A DNA stretch of 64,000 bases from Nitrospira sp. (GCA_024760505.1 CP058931.1:62001-126000), one strand, 5' to 3'; shown: positions 9,434-20,039, numbered from the stretch's first letter. A program made the numbers and translations. Notes: generated from the letters alone by a model not told the origin.

Positions 9434-10300
9434 GTGAAAACTCAAGCATTCCAGCGCTGCTCAACATCCCAGCAGAGGCCAGATATTCTCCCCTGCCCAA
9501 TAAGCAAAGCCCTATTCGTTGGCGCAGGTATGCTCATCTTTATGCTAACTGGTTGTCCCCAAAATAACTCCGGGCTTGAAGAAGAAAATATCCAGCTCAA
9601 AAAGCAGGCCATCAAACTGGAGTCGGTTATTCATTCCCTCCAAGAGGGAAACAAAGTTATGCAGCAACAAATCGACTTGCTGAATCAGGAATCAAGAAAA
9701 ACAGCAGAATCCTATGAATCCCAGCTACGAGATGCAGAAGTCACCCACCAGGAACAACTTCGAGACGCACAGGCTCAAATGGCTGAATTGGCGAATAGCC
9801 CCAAAAAAGATGGAGCCAGGATTAAAACCTTGGAACAAGAACACCGAAAGTTGGAAGGAGAAAACAAATGGCTCAGGAGCCAACGGGACCAGATGAGGAA
9901 AACCCTGACTCTTCATCAAATTGGTGGTCAAAGTCAGGAGTTGCCGTTTCCCTATTCCTCGGCCTCAGAAATCATAGAAGGCGCACTCACAAAAAATGGC
10001 TATTCAATACTTGCCAGCATGCAAACAGATCAAAAGGCCGTCTATATTACTGATCGCAAAACGTCTCTTCCTCCTTCGCTGGAACTATCAGGTTTTCGCA
10101 ACCAATACCTCCTCTCGATTGAGAAAGGACCTTCCGATCATACTACTATCTGGGTCCGTGCCGAATTTGAAAAACTTTCCAAAAACGGGCAGATGTTCTC
10201 AGCCCAGCAATCTGAAATCACCGACATCGAATTGCGCCTCATTCAAGAAATCCATCAAGCCCTGTCTACCGGAGCAGCAGCCCAGGCCAAGAACTTTTAA
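9434..10300 (+). CDS. Coiled-coil lipoprotein, unknown function
   Basis: 288 residues from a GTG. A hydrophobic segment ends in a lipobox (FMLTGC, Cys near residue 41), so it is likely a lipoprotein with a long leader, or the true start lies further in. Residues 50-165 are a Glu/Lys/Gln-rich coiled coil (EEENIQLKKQAIKLE, then EQEHRKLEGENKWLRSQ). The C-terminal 110 residues are globular with alternating strands. Unlike Lpp or OmpA-like proteins there is no peptidoglycan-binding motif. Function unknown. The next gene is convergent. Confidence 0.65.
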   Translation: MKTQAFQRCSTSQQRPDILPCPISKALFVGAGMLIFMLTGCPQNNSGLEEENIQLKKQAIKLESVIHSLQEGNKVMQQQIDLLNQESRKTAESYESQLRDAEVTHQEQLRDAQAQMAELANSPKKDGARIKTLEQEHRKLEGENKWLRSQRDQMRKTLTLHQIGGQSQELPFPYSSASEIIEGALTKNGYSILASMQTDQKAVYITDRKTSLPPSLELSGFRNQYLLSIEKGPSDHTTIWVRAEFEKLSKNGQMFSAQQSEITDIELRLIQEIHQALSTGAAAQAKNF

Positions 10301-10410
10301 TTTCCTGGCAAGCAGCAGCTCTCAACCCAGCATTCAACCAATCTGCCCAAACTCCTTCTATCGACCAGGTCACTGACAGACAGAACCAATTTTGCCGGGA
10401 ACAGTCGTGG

Positions 10411-11916
10411 TTACGTCGAAGGCCCCTGAGACGCGAGGAGATACCCTTGAGCAAGAAACTCGGCTTCCTGTTTGACAAGTAAACTCGCCCCAGGAAACAC
10501 CTGCCCAATGAATTCCACAAATACATTAATTTTGAGCAGGAAAAAATCATATTCGGATTCAGATGTTCGAGGATGGGTAAACCAAAATTCCACGAATTGT
10601 TTCAAGGAAATCCCATATTGATCCAAAATAGCACACGCATTAGGAAACATTACCCTCACATCTCCACCCCATGAGAGAATCTCATATGGCAAATACTGAG
10701 TCGCATAGACATGAAGCCCCTTATTCATTTCAACATCCCATTGGCTAGGAACATCCAGTCGGCCACTCAGGACTTCACTGACCAATGCCATGTATTCTCT
10801 GTATTGGCGGGTTAATACATCACGAGTTTCTCGAGAAGGCTCGACGTTTTCTACTGGACAGGTTGCTGTCTTCTGAAGATTTGTGGCGGGCAAAGGCACA
10901 CGGGCAGGCACATGCACAAAGGGCTCCATCATCTTCAATACCGTTTTCATTTCCCGGCATATGAGCGGTATTTGCTTATTATCGACTTCTAAGGCGATGC
11001 CTTTCAGATTGAGTAGACGAGGTTCCCTTATCACCCGAGCCAGGAGCATAAGTAATTCGTCCGGGATGGGAGCTTCATGAGCGTCAATCCAATCCGGAGG
11101 ACTCTCAAATGGTCCTGACCCCACTTGTGTGGGTATATGTGGATGGCAATCCAGACCTGCTATATGAATTTGGATCACTCTCTCCAGGGGAAATTGCTCA
11201 AGAAAATCTTCAAAAAATGATTCCAGGCCCTGGTTCCGCCAAGCGCCCGAATATCGATAGACCGTCCAAACATGGCCTAGATCCAAGACCAACCCACAGG
11301 GCGCTATGGCAGTAATGTTCGAGAAAAATTCTGCATACGGCATTTCACCCATCAAAAAATAGGTTAATGGTGGACTCTCCAAAAGCAGCAATGGCGAGTT
11401 AGCCTGTGGCCCCCAAGCATACTCATCAAGCTGCAACTGAACGTTCCACGCCTGGTAAGCCGTAACGTCGGCAGAAGCTCTGGTAAAGACAGGAGGCAAA
11501 TAGGTCCCGAATGAAAAACCGGCTATTTCTTTGGCCGCACATTCTTGATTGACCCAATGAGCCTGTAACATTCGAAGATTGAAGGCGATAGCCCGCAATC
11601 GCTCTTGAGAATGGTATGCGGCGTCCCAATCAGGTTGCGTGACCCATATCCCCTCGGCATGGTAAGCCAAAGACATGTCAGGAAGTCGAGCTCGAACCAT
11701 CTCCAAAGCTTCAGAAGTCGCATGAAAAATTTCAAGATAACCCATAGGGATTTGCTCGCGTCGAAGTTCCTGATATAAGTCAAAGACATCAGGAGAATAC
11801 ACATCCACCGATAAGCCAACACCCAGAAATGGAATCCTGCCTGCGCGCCGAAGAAACTCTTCATAGATAGCCTCTCGACGTGATGGGTCTGTTGAATAGC
11901 TCAAACGTTTCTTCAT
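10411..11916 (-). CDS. MNIO/DUF692-like protein with C-terminal extension
   Basis: 501 residues. The first 330 read as a TIM barrel of the DUF692 / multinuclear non-heme iron oxidase type: GVGLSVDVY, YLEIFHA, LAYHAEG, LLLLESPP, GLVLDLGHVW, IQIHIAG, IDAHEAPIPDE and ALEVDNK supply the His/Asp/Glu ligands in family order. Known members (MbnB, bufferin BufB) modify cysteines of ribosomal peptides using a partner protein. The last 150 residues (from about 350, including MFPNACAILDQYGISLKQF) are a separate helical domain I do not recognise, perhaps a fused partner. No obvious peptide substrate lies next to it. Fold assignment fair, function open. Confidence 0.6.
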   Translation of the reverse strand: MKKRLSYSTDPSRREAIYEEFLRRAGRIPFLGVGLSVDVYSPDVFDLYQELRREQIPMGYLEIFHATSEALEMVRARLPDMSLAYHAEGIWVTQPDWDAAYHSQERLRAIAFNLRMLQAHWVNQECAAKEIAGFSFGTYLPPVFTRASADVTAYQAWNVQLQLDEYAWGPQANSPLLLLESPPLTYFLMGEMPYAEFFSNITAIAPCGLVLDLGHVWTVYRYSGAWRNQGLESFFEDFLEQFPLERVIQIHIAGLDCHPHIPTQVGSGPFESPPDWIDAHEAPIPDELLMLLARVIREPRLLNLKGIALEVDNKQIPLICREMKTVLKMMEPFVHVPARVPLPATNLQKTATCPVENVEPSRETRDVLTRQYREYMALVSEVLSGRLDVPSQWDVEMNKGLHVYATQYLPYEILSWGGDVRVMFPNACAILDQYGISLKQFVEFWFTHPRTSESEYDFFLLKINVFVEFIGQVFPGASLLVKQEAEFLAQGYLLASQGPST

Positions 11917-12178
11917 TTCAGGGACTTAGGAAGCTAGGAAGGAATAAATTCCGAGGAGGAGATTCAAAAAATGCCCGTCCGGCAAGCACAAAATTACAAG
12001 AACGAAGAAATATAGGAAGGAGGCGTGATCACAGCCGCGTGGCGAACGCGCTGGGATTGCCATTGTTCACTACTTTTTCTTTATTGTCAGTAGCAGAACA
12101 CTCACACCCATCGCTTACATTTCACAAGAGCCTTCTAAGATCAGTCGAAGGCGCAAAACATCCGGGAAGGACATGAAA

Positions 12179-13609
12179 TTAGGACGCTCGAAAGGATTGT
12201 CCGGCTTGGAGATACCGGTGAATGCCGGCCGCAGATTTTCTTCCTTCTGCAATTGCCCAGACAATCAGTGACGCACCCCGCTTCGTGTCTCCGGTGGCAA
12301 ACACCCCATCCACATTAGTCATGAAGTCTTCATCAACGGCGACATTCCCTCGGGGATCATATTGAAGCCCAAAAGAATCCAGGAGGCCGTTCTTCACCGG
12401 CCCGACAAACCCCATCGCCAACAACACCAGGTCAACATCCATCTTGATCTCGGACCCCGACACAGGAACCACCTTTCCATTCTCAAAATTCACACGGGTC
12501 GCATGCAAACTAGTCAGATGTCCGTTCTCCCCTGAAAATTTTGTGGTGGCAATACTCCATTCACGATCACACCCTTCCTCGTGGGCATGAGACGTTCGTA
12601 ATTGCATCGGCCATAAGGGCCATGGTGTCGACACAGCCCGAGTCGGTGGCGGTTGGGGTAACAACTCGAATTGATGGGCTTCCAGGCACCCTTGACGGTG
12701 AGCCGTTCCCAGACAATCTGAACCGGTATCACCACCACCAATAATGACCACCCGTTTGCCTTGAGCCGATATGTGCTCTCCAGGAACAGTATCCCCGGCC
12801 ACTCGCTTATTCTGCTGGGTCAGATAGTCCATGGCGAGATGAACGCCTTTAAGGTCTCTCCCTGGAACCGGCAATTCTCTCGGTTGCTCAGCTCCCATTG
12901 CAAGTAACACGGCATCATAGTCATGACGGAGGTCCTGAACGGTGGCGTCCACACCCACACACACGTTGGTCTGAAACGTCACACCCTCTTTTCGCATTTG
13001 TTCCAATCGACGGTCTAATACCCACTTCTCCATTTTGAAATCCGGGATACCATAGCGAAGCAAGCCTCCAATCCGATCAGCCTTCTCCAAAACTGTCACT
13101 TCATGACCCGTCCGGGCTAATTGTTGTGCCGCCGCCAATCCTGCTGGACCAGACCCGATAATCGCAACGCGCTTCCCGGAAGAGCCAACCGGCAACACCG
13201 GTTCGACCCAACCTTCCTCAAATCCTTTATCAATAATATTCCATTCAATGACACGAATGGAGACCGGATCGCTATTAATGCCTAACACACATGCCGATTC
13301 ACATGGAGCCGGACATAGGCGCCCGGTGAACTCAGGAAAGTTATTGGTCGCATGAAGCGCTTTGAGGGCGTCTTTCCATCGTCCTCGATGCACGAGATCA
13401 TTCCATTCCGGGATCAAATTCTCCACAGGACAGCCGGCGGGACTTTGGCAAAATGGCACCCCACAGTCCATACAGCGGGCCCCTTGAACTTTTAACTTTT
13501 CGTCGGGAAATGGGTCATACAATTCCTTCCAATCTAGAACCCGCTGCGCAACCGGCCGTCGTTGAGGTCCTTCCCGTTTAAATTTCAAAAACCCACGAGG
13601 ATCAGCCAC
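12179..13609 (-). CDS. gltD: Glutamate synthase small (beta) subunit
   Basis: 476 residues, the standard length. The N-terminal cysteine region CMDCGVPFCQSPAGCPVEN binds [4Fe-4S] clusters. An FAD-binding GSGPAGLAAAQQLA follows near residue 150, and an NADPH-binding IIGGGDTGSDCLG near 290. It passes electrons from NADPH to GltB for glutamate formation from glutamine and 2-oxoglutarate. GTG start. It overlaps the gltB stop by 8 bp, so translation is coupled. Confidence 0.96.
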   Translation of the reverse strand: MADPRGFLKFKREGPQRRPVAQRVLDWKELYDPFPDEKLKVQGARCMDCGVPFCQSPAGCPVENLIPEWNDLVHRGRWKDALKALHATNNFPEFTGRLCPAPCESACVLGINSDPVSIRVIEWNIIDKGFEEGWVEPVLPVGSSGKRVAIIGSGPAGLAAAQQLARTGHEVTVLEKADRIGGLLRYGIPDFKMEKWVLDRRLEQMRKEGVTFQTNVCVGVDATVQDLRHDYDAVLLAMGAEQPRELPVPGRDLKGVHLAMDYLTQQNKRVAGDTVPGEHISAQGKRVVIIGGGDTGSDCLGTAHRQGCLEAHQFELLPQPPPTRAVSTPWPLWPMQLRTSHAHEEGCDREWSIATTKFSGENGHLTSLHATRVNFENGKVVPVSGSEIKMDVDLVLLAMGFVGPVKNGLLDSFGLQYDPRGNVAVDEDFMTNVDGVFATGDTKRGASLIVWAIAEGRKSAAGIHRYLQAGQSFRAS

Positions 13610-16600
13610 GGCTCACCGCCTCACGTTTCCGTTGAGCATGCTCTTTGGCCAAAGCCGTTTTCCGTTCCTGCAGCACTCGCTTGTAATCACTCGGCATGAC
13701 TTTGACAAATTTCGGCAACATCATATCCCACGATTCCAGAACCCGCCTGGCATTGACACTTTGGGTGTAGCGGAAATGGGCCTCAATCATCGCACGAAGG
13801 GTCTGTTGATCTTCGGATGACACGATAGGCTCTAATTCCACCATGCCCATATTGCAACGTGCAGGGAATTGTCCATCCTCATTCAAGACATAGGCATCCC
13901 CTCCGGACATCCCAGCGGCAAAATTTCGTCCCGTCTTCCCCAGAACCACCACCACCCCCCCGGTCATATATTCACACCCATGATCGCCGGTTCCATCGAT
14001 GACAGCCCGTGCGCCACTATTCCGAACAGCAAACCGTTCTCCCGCAATGCCATAAAAATACCCTTCACCACCAGTCGCCCCATATAAAGACGTGTTCCCG
14101 ATCAGAATCGTGTCTTCCGGCAAATACGTCACCCCTTTCGGGGGAACGACAATAATTGTCCCTCCAGAGAGACCCTTTCCCAAATAGTCATTCGACTCAC
14201 CTTCCAGAGTCAGGGTAATACCCTTCGACAAAAATGCTCCAAAGGATTGTCCGGCCGATCCGGTAAATTTAATCCGAATCGTGTCGGGAGGAAGCCCTTC
14301 CGGCCCATACCGGCGTGCAATATGGCTTGACAGAACAGTACCGGTGGTCCGGTTCACATTTCGTATAGGCAGATCCAGCGAAACAGATTCGCCCCGGTCA
14401 ATGGCAGATTGACACAATTCCACCAATTGATTATCCAAAATTCCTTTAAGACCGTGATCTTGTGCTTGCACACACGAGGTGGCTACTTCAGGGCCGACAT
14501 TCGGCTTCACCAATAACGGGGATAAATCCAATCCTTTGGCTTTCCAATGATCCACAGCTTTTTGCACTTTGAGCTTATCCACACGTCCGATCATCTCGCG
14601 CATGGTCCTGAATCCGAGTTTCGCCATCAGGGAACGGATCTCTTCTGCTACAAACATAAAGAAGTTCACAACATGCTCTGGTTTTCCCGTAAATTGTTTT
14701 CGTAACTCCCCATCTTGGGTGGCCACTCCCACCGGACAGGTATTGAGGTGGCATTTCCTCATCATGATGCATCCCTCAACAATGAGGGGGGCTGTGGAAA
14801 AACCAAACTCTTCCGCTCCCAAAAGGGTTGCAATGACCACATCACGGCCAGTTTTCAGTTGGCCGTCGGTTTCCACTCGAATTCGTCCACGCAGGTTATT
14901 GAGCACAAGCGTCTGATGGGTTTCCGCCAGGCCTAACTCCCAGGGAACTCCTGCGTACTTAATGGACGATAGCGGAGACGCTCCCGTTCCTCCGGAATCT
15001 CCACTTATGAGAACTTTATCGGCATGAGCTTTTGCCACGCCTGCCGCCACGGTTCCAACTCCGACTTCGGCCACGAGTTTCACGGAAATCGCGGCTTCAG
15101 GATTGGAATTTTTGAGGTCGAAAATGAGTTGTTTCAGATCTTCGATAGAATAAATATCATGATGAGGGGGTGGAGAGATCAGTTGCACTCCCGGCGTGGA
15201 ATAGCGAAGTTTAGCAATAAATTCATCGACTTTGTGTCCCGGCAATTGCCCGCCTTCGCCTGGCTTGGCACCCTGGGCCATTTTAATTTGCAACTCCTTG
15301 GCATTCACCAGGTAATGTGCCGTCACCCCAAAACGACCCGATGCCACTTGCTTAATATAAGAATTTTTGGAATCGCCGTTCGGCAAAGGTGTAAATCGTT
15401 CCGGATCCTCACCACCTTCGCCGGTATTGCTTTTGGCGCCTATGCGATTCATGGCAATGGCCAAAGTCTCATGCGCTTCTTTACTGATTGCCCCAAACGA
15501 CATGGCACCGGTAGTAAACCGCTTCACAATTTCGCTGGCGGGTTCCACCTCTTCAAGAGGGACCGGTTCGGCCGCCCAGTTAAACTCGAACAGTCCGCGA
15601 AGATTCGAGCGCCGTTGATCCTCTTTATTCACCAGGGCCGAAAAATCCGCATAGGCTTTGGCATCATTCGCACGCGAGGCATGCTGAAGTTTGTAAATGG
15701 TTTCAGGATTCCAATTATGGTGCTCCCCCTGAATCCGGTAATGAATTTCGCCACCAAAATCTAGTTGCCGCATGGGGACCGGACGATAGGCCAGCGCATG
15801 TCTGCGCAAGGTCTCTTCCCCCACCTCACTGAGACCAATTCCTTCGATCCGTGAAGCCGTTCCGGTAAAGAACCGATCAATCAGTTTGTTATTCAGGCCA
15901 ATGGCCTCAAAAATTTGAGCTCCACAATAGGACTGGACTGTGGAGATCCCCATCTTTGAGAATATCTTCAGCAATCCTTTATTAACTGCCTTAATGAACT
16001 TTGATTCAGCCGTGGCCGCATCCACGCTTTCAGGAAAATATCCTTCCCGTTCCATATCCACGAGGGACTCAAACACCAAATAAGGATTAATGGCCCCGGC
16101 GCCATAACCGATGAGACAGGCGAAATGATGCACATCTCGCGGTTCACCTGTTTCCAGAATCAACCCCACCTCCGTTCGTGTTTCTTCTCGAACCAGATGA
16201 TGATGCACCGCCGAAACGCCTAATAGACTAGGAATGGGCGCCCACTCGGCATCGACACCTCGATCACTCAAAATGAGAAACTTTTCCCCCTCCTTTATGG
16301 CTTTCGAGGCTTGCTGGCATAACTGATCAAGAGCGGCAGCCATGCCCTCAGGCCCTTCAGCAACCTTAAAAAGCAAGGACAATGTCTTACTTTTAAAGTG
16401 AGGATCCCCAATCATGCGAATCTTTTGCAGATCGACATTGCTAAGGATTGGTTGCTGCAATTTTATCCTTCGGCATGCCTCTGGAATCTCTGCAATGACA
16501 TTCGGTTTTGGCCCGATGTTCGTGACAAGAGACATCACCAGATGCTCACGGATCGGGTCGATGGGAGGATTCGTCACTTGCGCAAACAATTGTTTGAAGT

Positions 16601-18182
16601 ATTTAAAAAGAAGTTGCGGCCGTTCGGACAACACGGCCAAAGGGGTATCGGTTCCCATTGAAGAAATAGGCTCTTCACCCGTGACGGCCATAGGGATCAA
16701 CACCATTTTCAACTCTTCCACGGTGTACCCGAAAGCTTGTTGACGTTGGCGCAGTGTCGGGTGGTCGGGTTGTGGCACATTGAGTGGCTCAGGCAGTTCA
16801 TCTAAGGAAACCCGATATTGCGTGAGCCATTGTCGATAGGGCTTACGTTTGGTGATATCGGCTTTAATTTCCTCGTCGTCCAGAATACGTCCTTGGACGG
16901 TATCCACAACAAACATGCGACCTGGTTGCAGACGTCCCTTCACGCGAATGGTCTTAGGATCAGTCGGAAGTACTCCCGCCTCTGAAGCCAACACCACGAC
17001 ATCATCCTTGGTGATTTGATAGCGACAGGGACGCAGACCATTCCGATCCAAGGTGGCACCCACGAGCTTTCCATCCGTAAAGCACACAGCCGCGGGTCCA
17101 TCCCACGGTTCCATCACCGCCGCGTGATATTCATAAAACCCTCGCCGGTCAAAATCCATTTGCGGATTTCCCACCCACGGTTCCGGAATCAGCATCATCA
17201 TGGCATGGGGCAAGGACCGGCCGGCCATCACCAAAAATTCTATAGCGTTATCCAAACAGGCCGAATCGCTTTGTGTGGAATCATCAATGATGGGAAATAA
17301 TTTTTTGAGATCATCCCCGAACAGATCAGAGGCAAGCCTGCCCTGTCGTGCCCGCATCCAATTGACATTCCCTTTCAAAGTATTAATTTCGCCATTATGG
17401 ACGGAATAGCGGTAGGGATGGGCTAAGGCCCAGGTCGGAAACGTGTTTGTACTAAAGCGAGAATGCACGAGGGCCAGGGCCGACGTAAATGTGGGATCCG
17501 CAAGATCGGGGTAAAACAGTGCAACCTGTTCCGGCAACAGCATCCCCTTATAGACAATCGTATTCCCGGACAGACTGGAAATATAGACCCATTCCTTTCC
17601 GGGAAGAGCTGATTCGCGAATGGCACGGGTTATTCGTTTACGAATGACATACAGTTTGCGTTCAAACTGCATGGGATTCAGTAATTCACGTGCCACAAAA
17701 AACTGTCGAATGACGGGCATCGTTTTTCGGGCTTGATCCCCGATTTGATCCTCTTTGGCCGGCACATCCCGCCACCCCAAGAAATGTTGCCCCTCTTCAT
17801 GTACGATCGCTTCAAAGATGGCTTCGCACTGTTGCCTGGTCCTGGCATCCTGCGGCAAAAACACCATGCCGACCCCATAGGCTCCGGCCTCAGGAAGGTC
17901 GACACCCGTTTCGGCCGCAACCCGATGAAAAAACTCGTGGGGGATCTGAGAGAGTATTCCTGCTCCATCACCGGTACATGGATCACACCCTTGTGCTCCG
18001 CGATGAGTGAGATTTTTGTTGACCTCCAGGCCCTTTTCTATGATGTCATGTGATTTTTGCCCCTTCATATGGGCCACAAACCCGATTCCACAGCCATCAT
18101 GCTCATTTCCGGGATGGTAGAGGCCTTGAACTGGAGGCAATCCCGGGAGATTCCACACTGGTTGATTAGTCACCTGTTTCAC
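13602..18182 (-). CDS. gltB: Glutamate synthase large (alpha) subunit
   Basis: 1526 residues, as expected. After a 30-residue propeptide comes the catalytic Cys of the class-II glutaminase (HDGCGIGF, Cys31), then the FMN-binding synthase domain (KPGEGGQLPGHKVDEF, ISGDSGGTGASPLSS) and the [3Fe-4S] site (CIMMRKCHLNTC, pattern C-x5-C-x4-C). The C-terminal GXGXG beta-helix region ends the protein. Together with GltD it assimilates ammonium downstream of glutamine synthetase. Start is a GTG with AGGTGA just upstream. Confidence 0.97.
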   Translation of the reverse strand: MKQVTNQPVWNLPGLPPVQGLYHPGNEHDGCGIGFVAHMKGQKSHDIIEKGLEVNKNLTHRGAQGCDPCTGDGAGILSQIPHEFFHRVAAETGVDLPEAGAYGVGMVFLPQDARTRQQCEAIFEAIVHEEGQHFLGWRDVPAKEDQIGDQARKTMPVIRQFFVARELLNPMQFERKLYVIRKRITRAIRESALPGKEWVYISSLSGNTIVYKGMLLPEQVALFYPDLADPTFTSALALVHSRFSTNTFPTWALAHPYRYSVHNGEINTLKGNVNWMRARQGRLASDLFGDDLKKLFPIIDDSTQSDSACLDNAIEFLVMAGRSLPHAMMMLIPEPWVGNPQMDFDRRGFYEYHAAVMEPWDGPAAVCFTDGKLVGATLDRNGLRPCRYQITKDDVVVLASEAGVLPTDPKTIRVKGRLQPGRMFVVDTVQGRILDDEEIKADITKRKPYRQWLTQYRVSLDELPEPLNVPQPDHPTLRQRQQAFGYTVEELKMVLIPMAVTGEEPISSMGTDTPLAVLSERPQLLFKYFKQLFAQVTNPPIDPIREHLVMSLVTNIGPKPNVIAEIPEACRRIKLQQPILSNVDLQKIRMIGDPHFKSKTLSLLFKVAEGPEGMAAALDQLCQQASKAIKEGEKFLILSDRGVDAEWAPIPSLLGVSAVHHHLVREETRTEVGLILETGEPRDVHHFACLIGYGAGAINPYLVFESLVDMEREGYFPESVDAATAESKFIKAVNKGLLKIFSKMGISTVQSYCGAQIFEAIGLNNKLIDRFFTGTASRIEGIGLSEVGEETLRRHALAYRPVPMRQLDFGGEIHYRIQGEHHNWNPETIYKLQHASRANDAKAYADFSALVNKEDQRRSNLRGLFEFNWAAEPVPLEEVEPASEIVKRFTTGAMSFGAISKEAHETLAIAMNRIGAKSNTGEGGEDPERFTPLPNGDSKNSYIKQVASGRFGVTAHYLVNAKELQIKMAQGAKPGEGGQLPGHKVDEFIAKLRYSTPGVQLISPPPHHDIYSIEDLKQLIFDLKNSNPEAAISVKLVAEVGVGTVAAGVAKAHADKVLISGDSGGTGASPLSSIKYAGVPWELGLAETHQTLVLNNLRGRIRVETDGQLKTGRDVVIATLLGAEEFGFSTAPLIVEGCIMMRKCHLNTCPVGVATQDGELRKQFTGKPEHVVNFFMFVAEEIRSLMAKLGFRTMREMIGRVDKLKVQKAVDHWKAKGLDLSPLLVKPNVGPEVATSCVQAQDHGLKGILDNQLVELCQSAIDRGESVSLDLPIRNVNRTTGTVLSSHIARRYGPEGLPPDTIRIKFTGSAGQSFGAFLSKGITLTLEGESNDYLGKGLSGGTIIVVPPKGVTYLPEDTILIGNTSLYGATGGEGYFYGIAGERFAVRNSGARAVIDGTGDHGCEYMTGGVVVVLGKTGRNFAAGMSGGDAYVLNEDGQFPARCNMGMVELEPIVSSEDQQTLRAMIEAHFRYTQSVNARRVLESWDMMLPKFVKVMPSDYKRVLQERKTALAKEHAQRKREAVSRG

Positions 18183-18484
18183 GTTTCACCTAAAATATGG
18201 TTGGCCATCATTAAAAAGGAGATTAAGGCACGCTACCCCTTAATAGAGTCTCTATGGGCCATGGTGTCGTTGTGTGGTCCCGGAGAGCGACGGAAGAAAA
18301 GGGAAGTCTAATTCAAAATTGTAAACGACAAGATTAATGGATGGTCAAAAAATCTGTCAAGACGATCAATTTTCCGCTACGCAATATTTCCCACACGTGT
18401 ATGCGGGTTTTCGAAAAATGCTGATAGATTTCCAAGCTATGGTTCAGCTTGACAATCCACAGACGACCCCCTAGTATCGCCGCC
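18183..18484. promoter_or_regulatory. Divergent promoter region gltB / polyprenyl synthase
   Basis: About 300 bp between two divergently transcribed starts, so it must hold both promoters. The segment from 18330 is AT-rich with a TTGACA box inside CAGCTTGACAATCCAC (18446-18461) close to the polyprenyl synthase start. No operator or riboswitch was recognised. Confidence 0.4.
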
Positions 18485-19489
18485 ATGCATCAGGAACCAG
18501 CCCTTAGAGACCTGGAGTCCATGGAGGATGTGTGGGAAGCCTTTCGGCCGGACCTCATTGAGGTTGAAAGCCAAATTACCACACACCTTGAATCGCATGC
18601 CCCACTCATCAATACCGTCGCTGGGCACATCTTTGCCAGCGGAGGAAAACGTATCCGCCCCCTACTCCTGATTCTCTGCGCCCGACTCTGTGGATTTCTT
18701 CAAAAAGATTTTTTGTTGCTGGGCAGTCTCGTTGAATTTATCCATACGGCCACGTTACTTCATGACGATGTGTTAGACGAAGCCGATCTTAGACGGGGAC
18801 AACCCACTGCGAGAAAAATCTGGGGCAATCAAGCCAGTATTCTGGTTGGGGATTATTTATATTCCCAGGCCATGGCCCTGATTGCCACCTTTCACAACCA
18901 TGGCATCAACGAAGCCTTAGCGGATGCGTGCCGAAAGATGGCAGAAGGGGAGGTCCTTCAACTCTGCGCCAACAGTCAACCGCACCTGTCGGAGGCCGCC
19001 TATCTCAAAATTGTTGAATATAAAACTGCTGCCCTGGTCGCGGCCTCCTGTAAGGTCGGGGCGATCGTGGGAGGTGCCTCCATAGAAGAACAAGCCGCGC
19101 TCTATCGGTTTGGCTACCATCTAGGAATGGCATTCCAATTGGCTGACGATCGCTTGGATTATTCCGCAGACCGTGCAAAGCTCGGCAAAGCCCTTGGTCA
19201 GGATATTCGTCAGGGCATGATTACCATTCCCCTCCTTCATCTTCTCCAGACTTGTTCCCCTCAAGACAACCAATGGATCACCGAAAAGATCTTGGCACAT
19301 GCCATAGAGGATGAGGACGTCACGAGAATCATCCAATTAATGCAGAAACAAGGTTCTCTGTCCTATTCCACTGCTCGAGCGCGAGAATACGTAGAAGCCG
19401 CGGCCCTCGACCTTGAACCGTTTCCCGCCTGCATGGCCAAACGATCCCTCTCCATCACCGCCTGCTATATGGTCAACCGCGACCAATAA
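18485..19489 (+). CDS. Long-chain (E)-polyprenyl diphosphate synthase
   Basis: 334 residues from ATG 18485 (a TTG at 18449 is in frame but less likely). Both aspartate-rich motifs of trans-prenyl synthases are present: LLHDDVLDEADLRRG and AFQLADDRLDY. GGKRIRPLL provides the diphosphate-binding Lys/Arg. Small residues ahead of the first DDxxD suggest a long product, as in octaprenyl or heptaprenyl synthases that make quinone side chains. It stands alone, divergent from gltB. Confidence 0.88.
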   Translation: MHQEPALRDLESMEDVWEAFRPDLIEVESQITTHLESHAPLINTVAGHIFASGGKRIRPLLLILCARLCGFLQKDFLLLGSLVEFIHTATLLHDDVLDEADLRRGQPTARKIWGNQASILVGDYLYSQAMALIATFHNHGINEALADACRKMAEGEVLQLCANSQPHLSEAAYLKIVEYKTAALVAASCKVGAIVGGASIEEQAALYRFGYHLGMAFQLADDRLDYSADRAKLGKALGQDIRQGMITIPLLHLLQTCSPQDNQWITEKILAHAIEDEDVTRIIQLMQKQGSLSYSTARAREYVEAAALDLEPFPACMAKRSLSITACYMVNRDQ

Positions 19490-19700
19490 TATCCTCCAAA
19501 AATCATTCGTAGTTCCCTTTTCGAAGTATAAGAATCGAGAATTGGCTCATTCTTCGCCTAAGCCGATCCTACACCTCCTGTCATTCCGGCCAGCTTTTAG
19601 CGGGAACCCATTTTAGCTTTTGAAAATCACCAAAACGTTGTTTTAAGACAACGCGTCTTACTCGTTTATCAAATGACCATGTCCAAGCGCTTTTCAATGT

Positions 19701-19764
19701 TGCCGGGTCTCGCCCCGGCAGGCGAAGTCCTTTTCTTTCGGGAAAAGGACCCAAAACCATTGAC
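19701..19764 (+). repeat. REP-like GC-rich repeat, copy A
   Basis: Contains two small hairpins, TGCCGGG / CCCGGCA (loop TCTCGC) and CCTTTTC / GAAAAGG, followed by CCCAAAACCATTGAC. A second copy with the same layout lies inverted at 22151-22216. The paired hairpin structure resembles repetitive extragenic palindromes, which are dispersed, non-coding and often mobilised by a TnpA-REP transposase elsewhere in the genome. Confidence 0.7.
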
Positions 19765-20012
19765 GCCCAGTCCGACCTCACTAGATAGGACGGCCGCGGG
19801 ATACAAGAGGGCGGTCCAACTCGCTCCGCTCAGACAAGGCCCGCCAAGAAAGAAGAGCGCCCGTCCCCCTGGTCGGCCAGCAGGCGTCGGAAATAATTCC
19901 CCACCACACCATGAAAAAAGTGGCTGACAGGCCCTGTACCAAAGGCGCGGAGCAAATGGCAAACTCTATTTTTCTCAAAAAGTGGACAGGAAGGATCTCA
20001 ACTACCAATCCA

Positions 20013-20039
20013 TATAACAGAATGGGGCATTCGGTTACA
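20013..20039. repeat. 27-bp palindrome, copy 1
   Basis: Arms TATAACAGAATG and CATTCGGTTACA around a GGG centre. Near-identical to the copies at 21146 and 21901. It lies 125 bp beyond the 3' end of the minus-strand orphan gene. Confidence 0.75.

Noticed and set aside
11880..12176. 98-codon plus-strand frame near the MNIO-like gene, considered as a peptide substrate
   Set aside because: Overlaps the MNIO start antisense, has no Cys-rich core, and no ribosome site.
15024..15764. 246-codon plus-strand open frame inside gltB
   Set aside because: Antisense to a fully conserved glutamate synthase region. The His/Arg-rich composition is that of a shadow frame.
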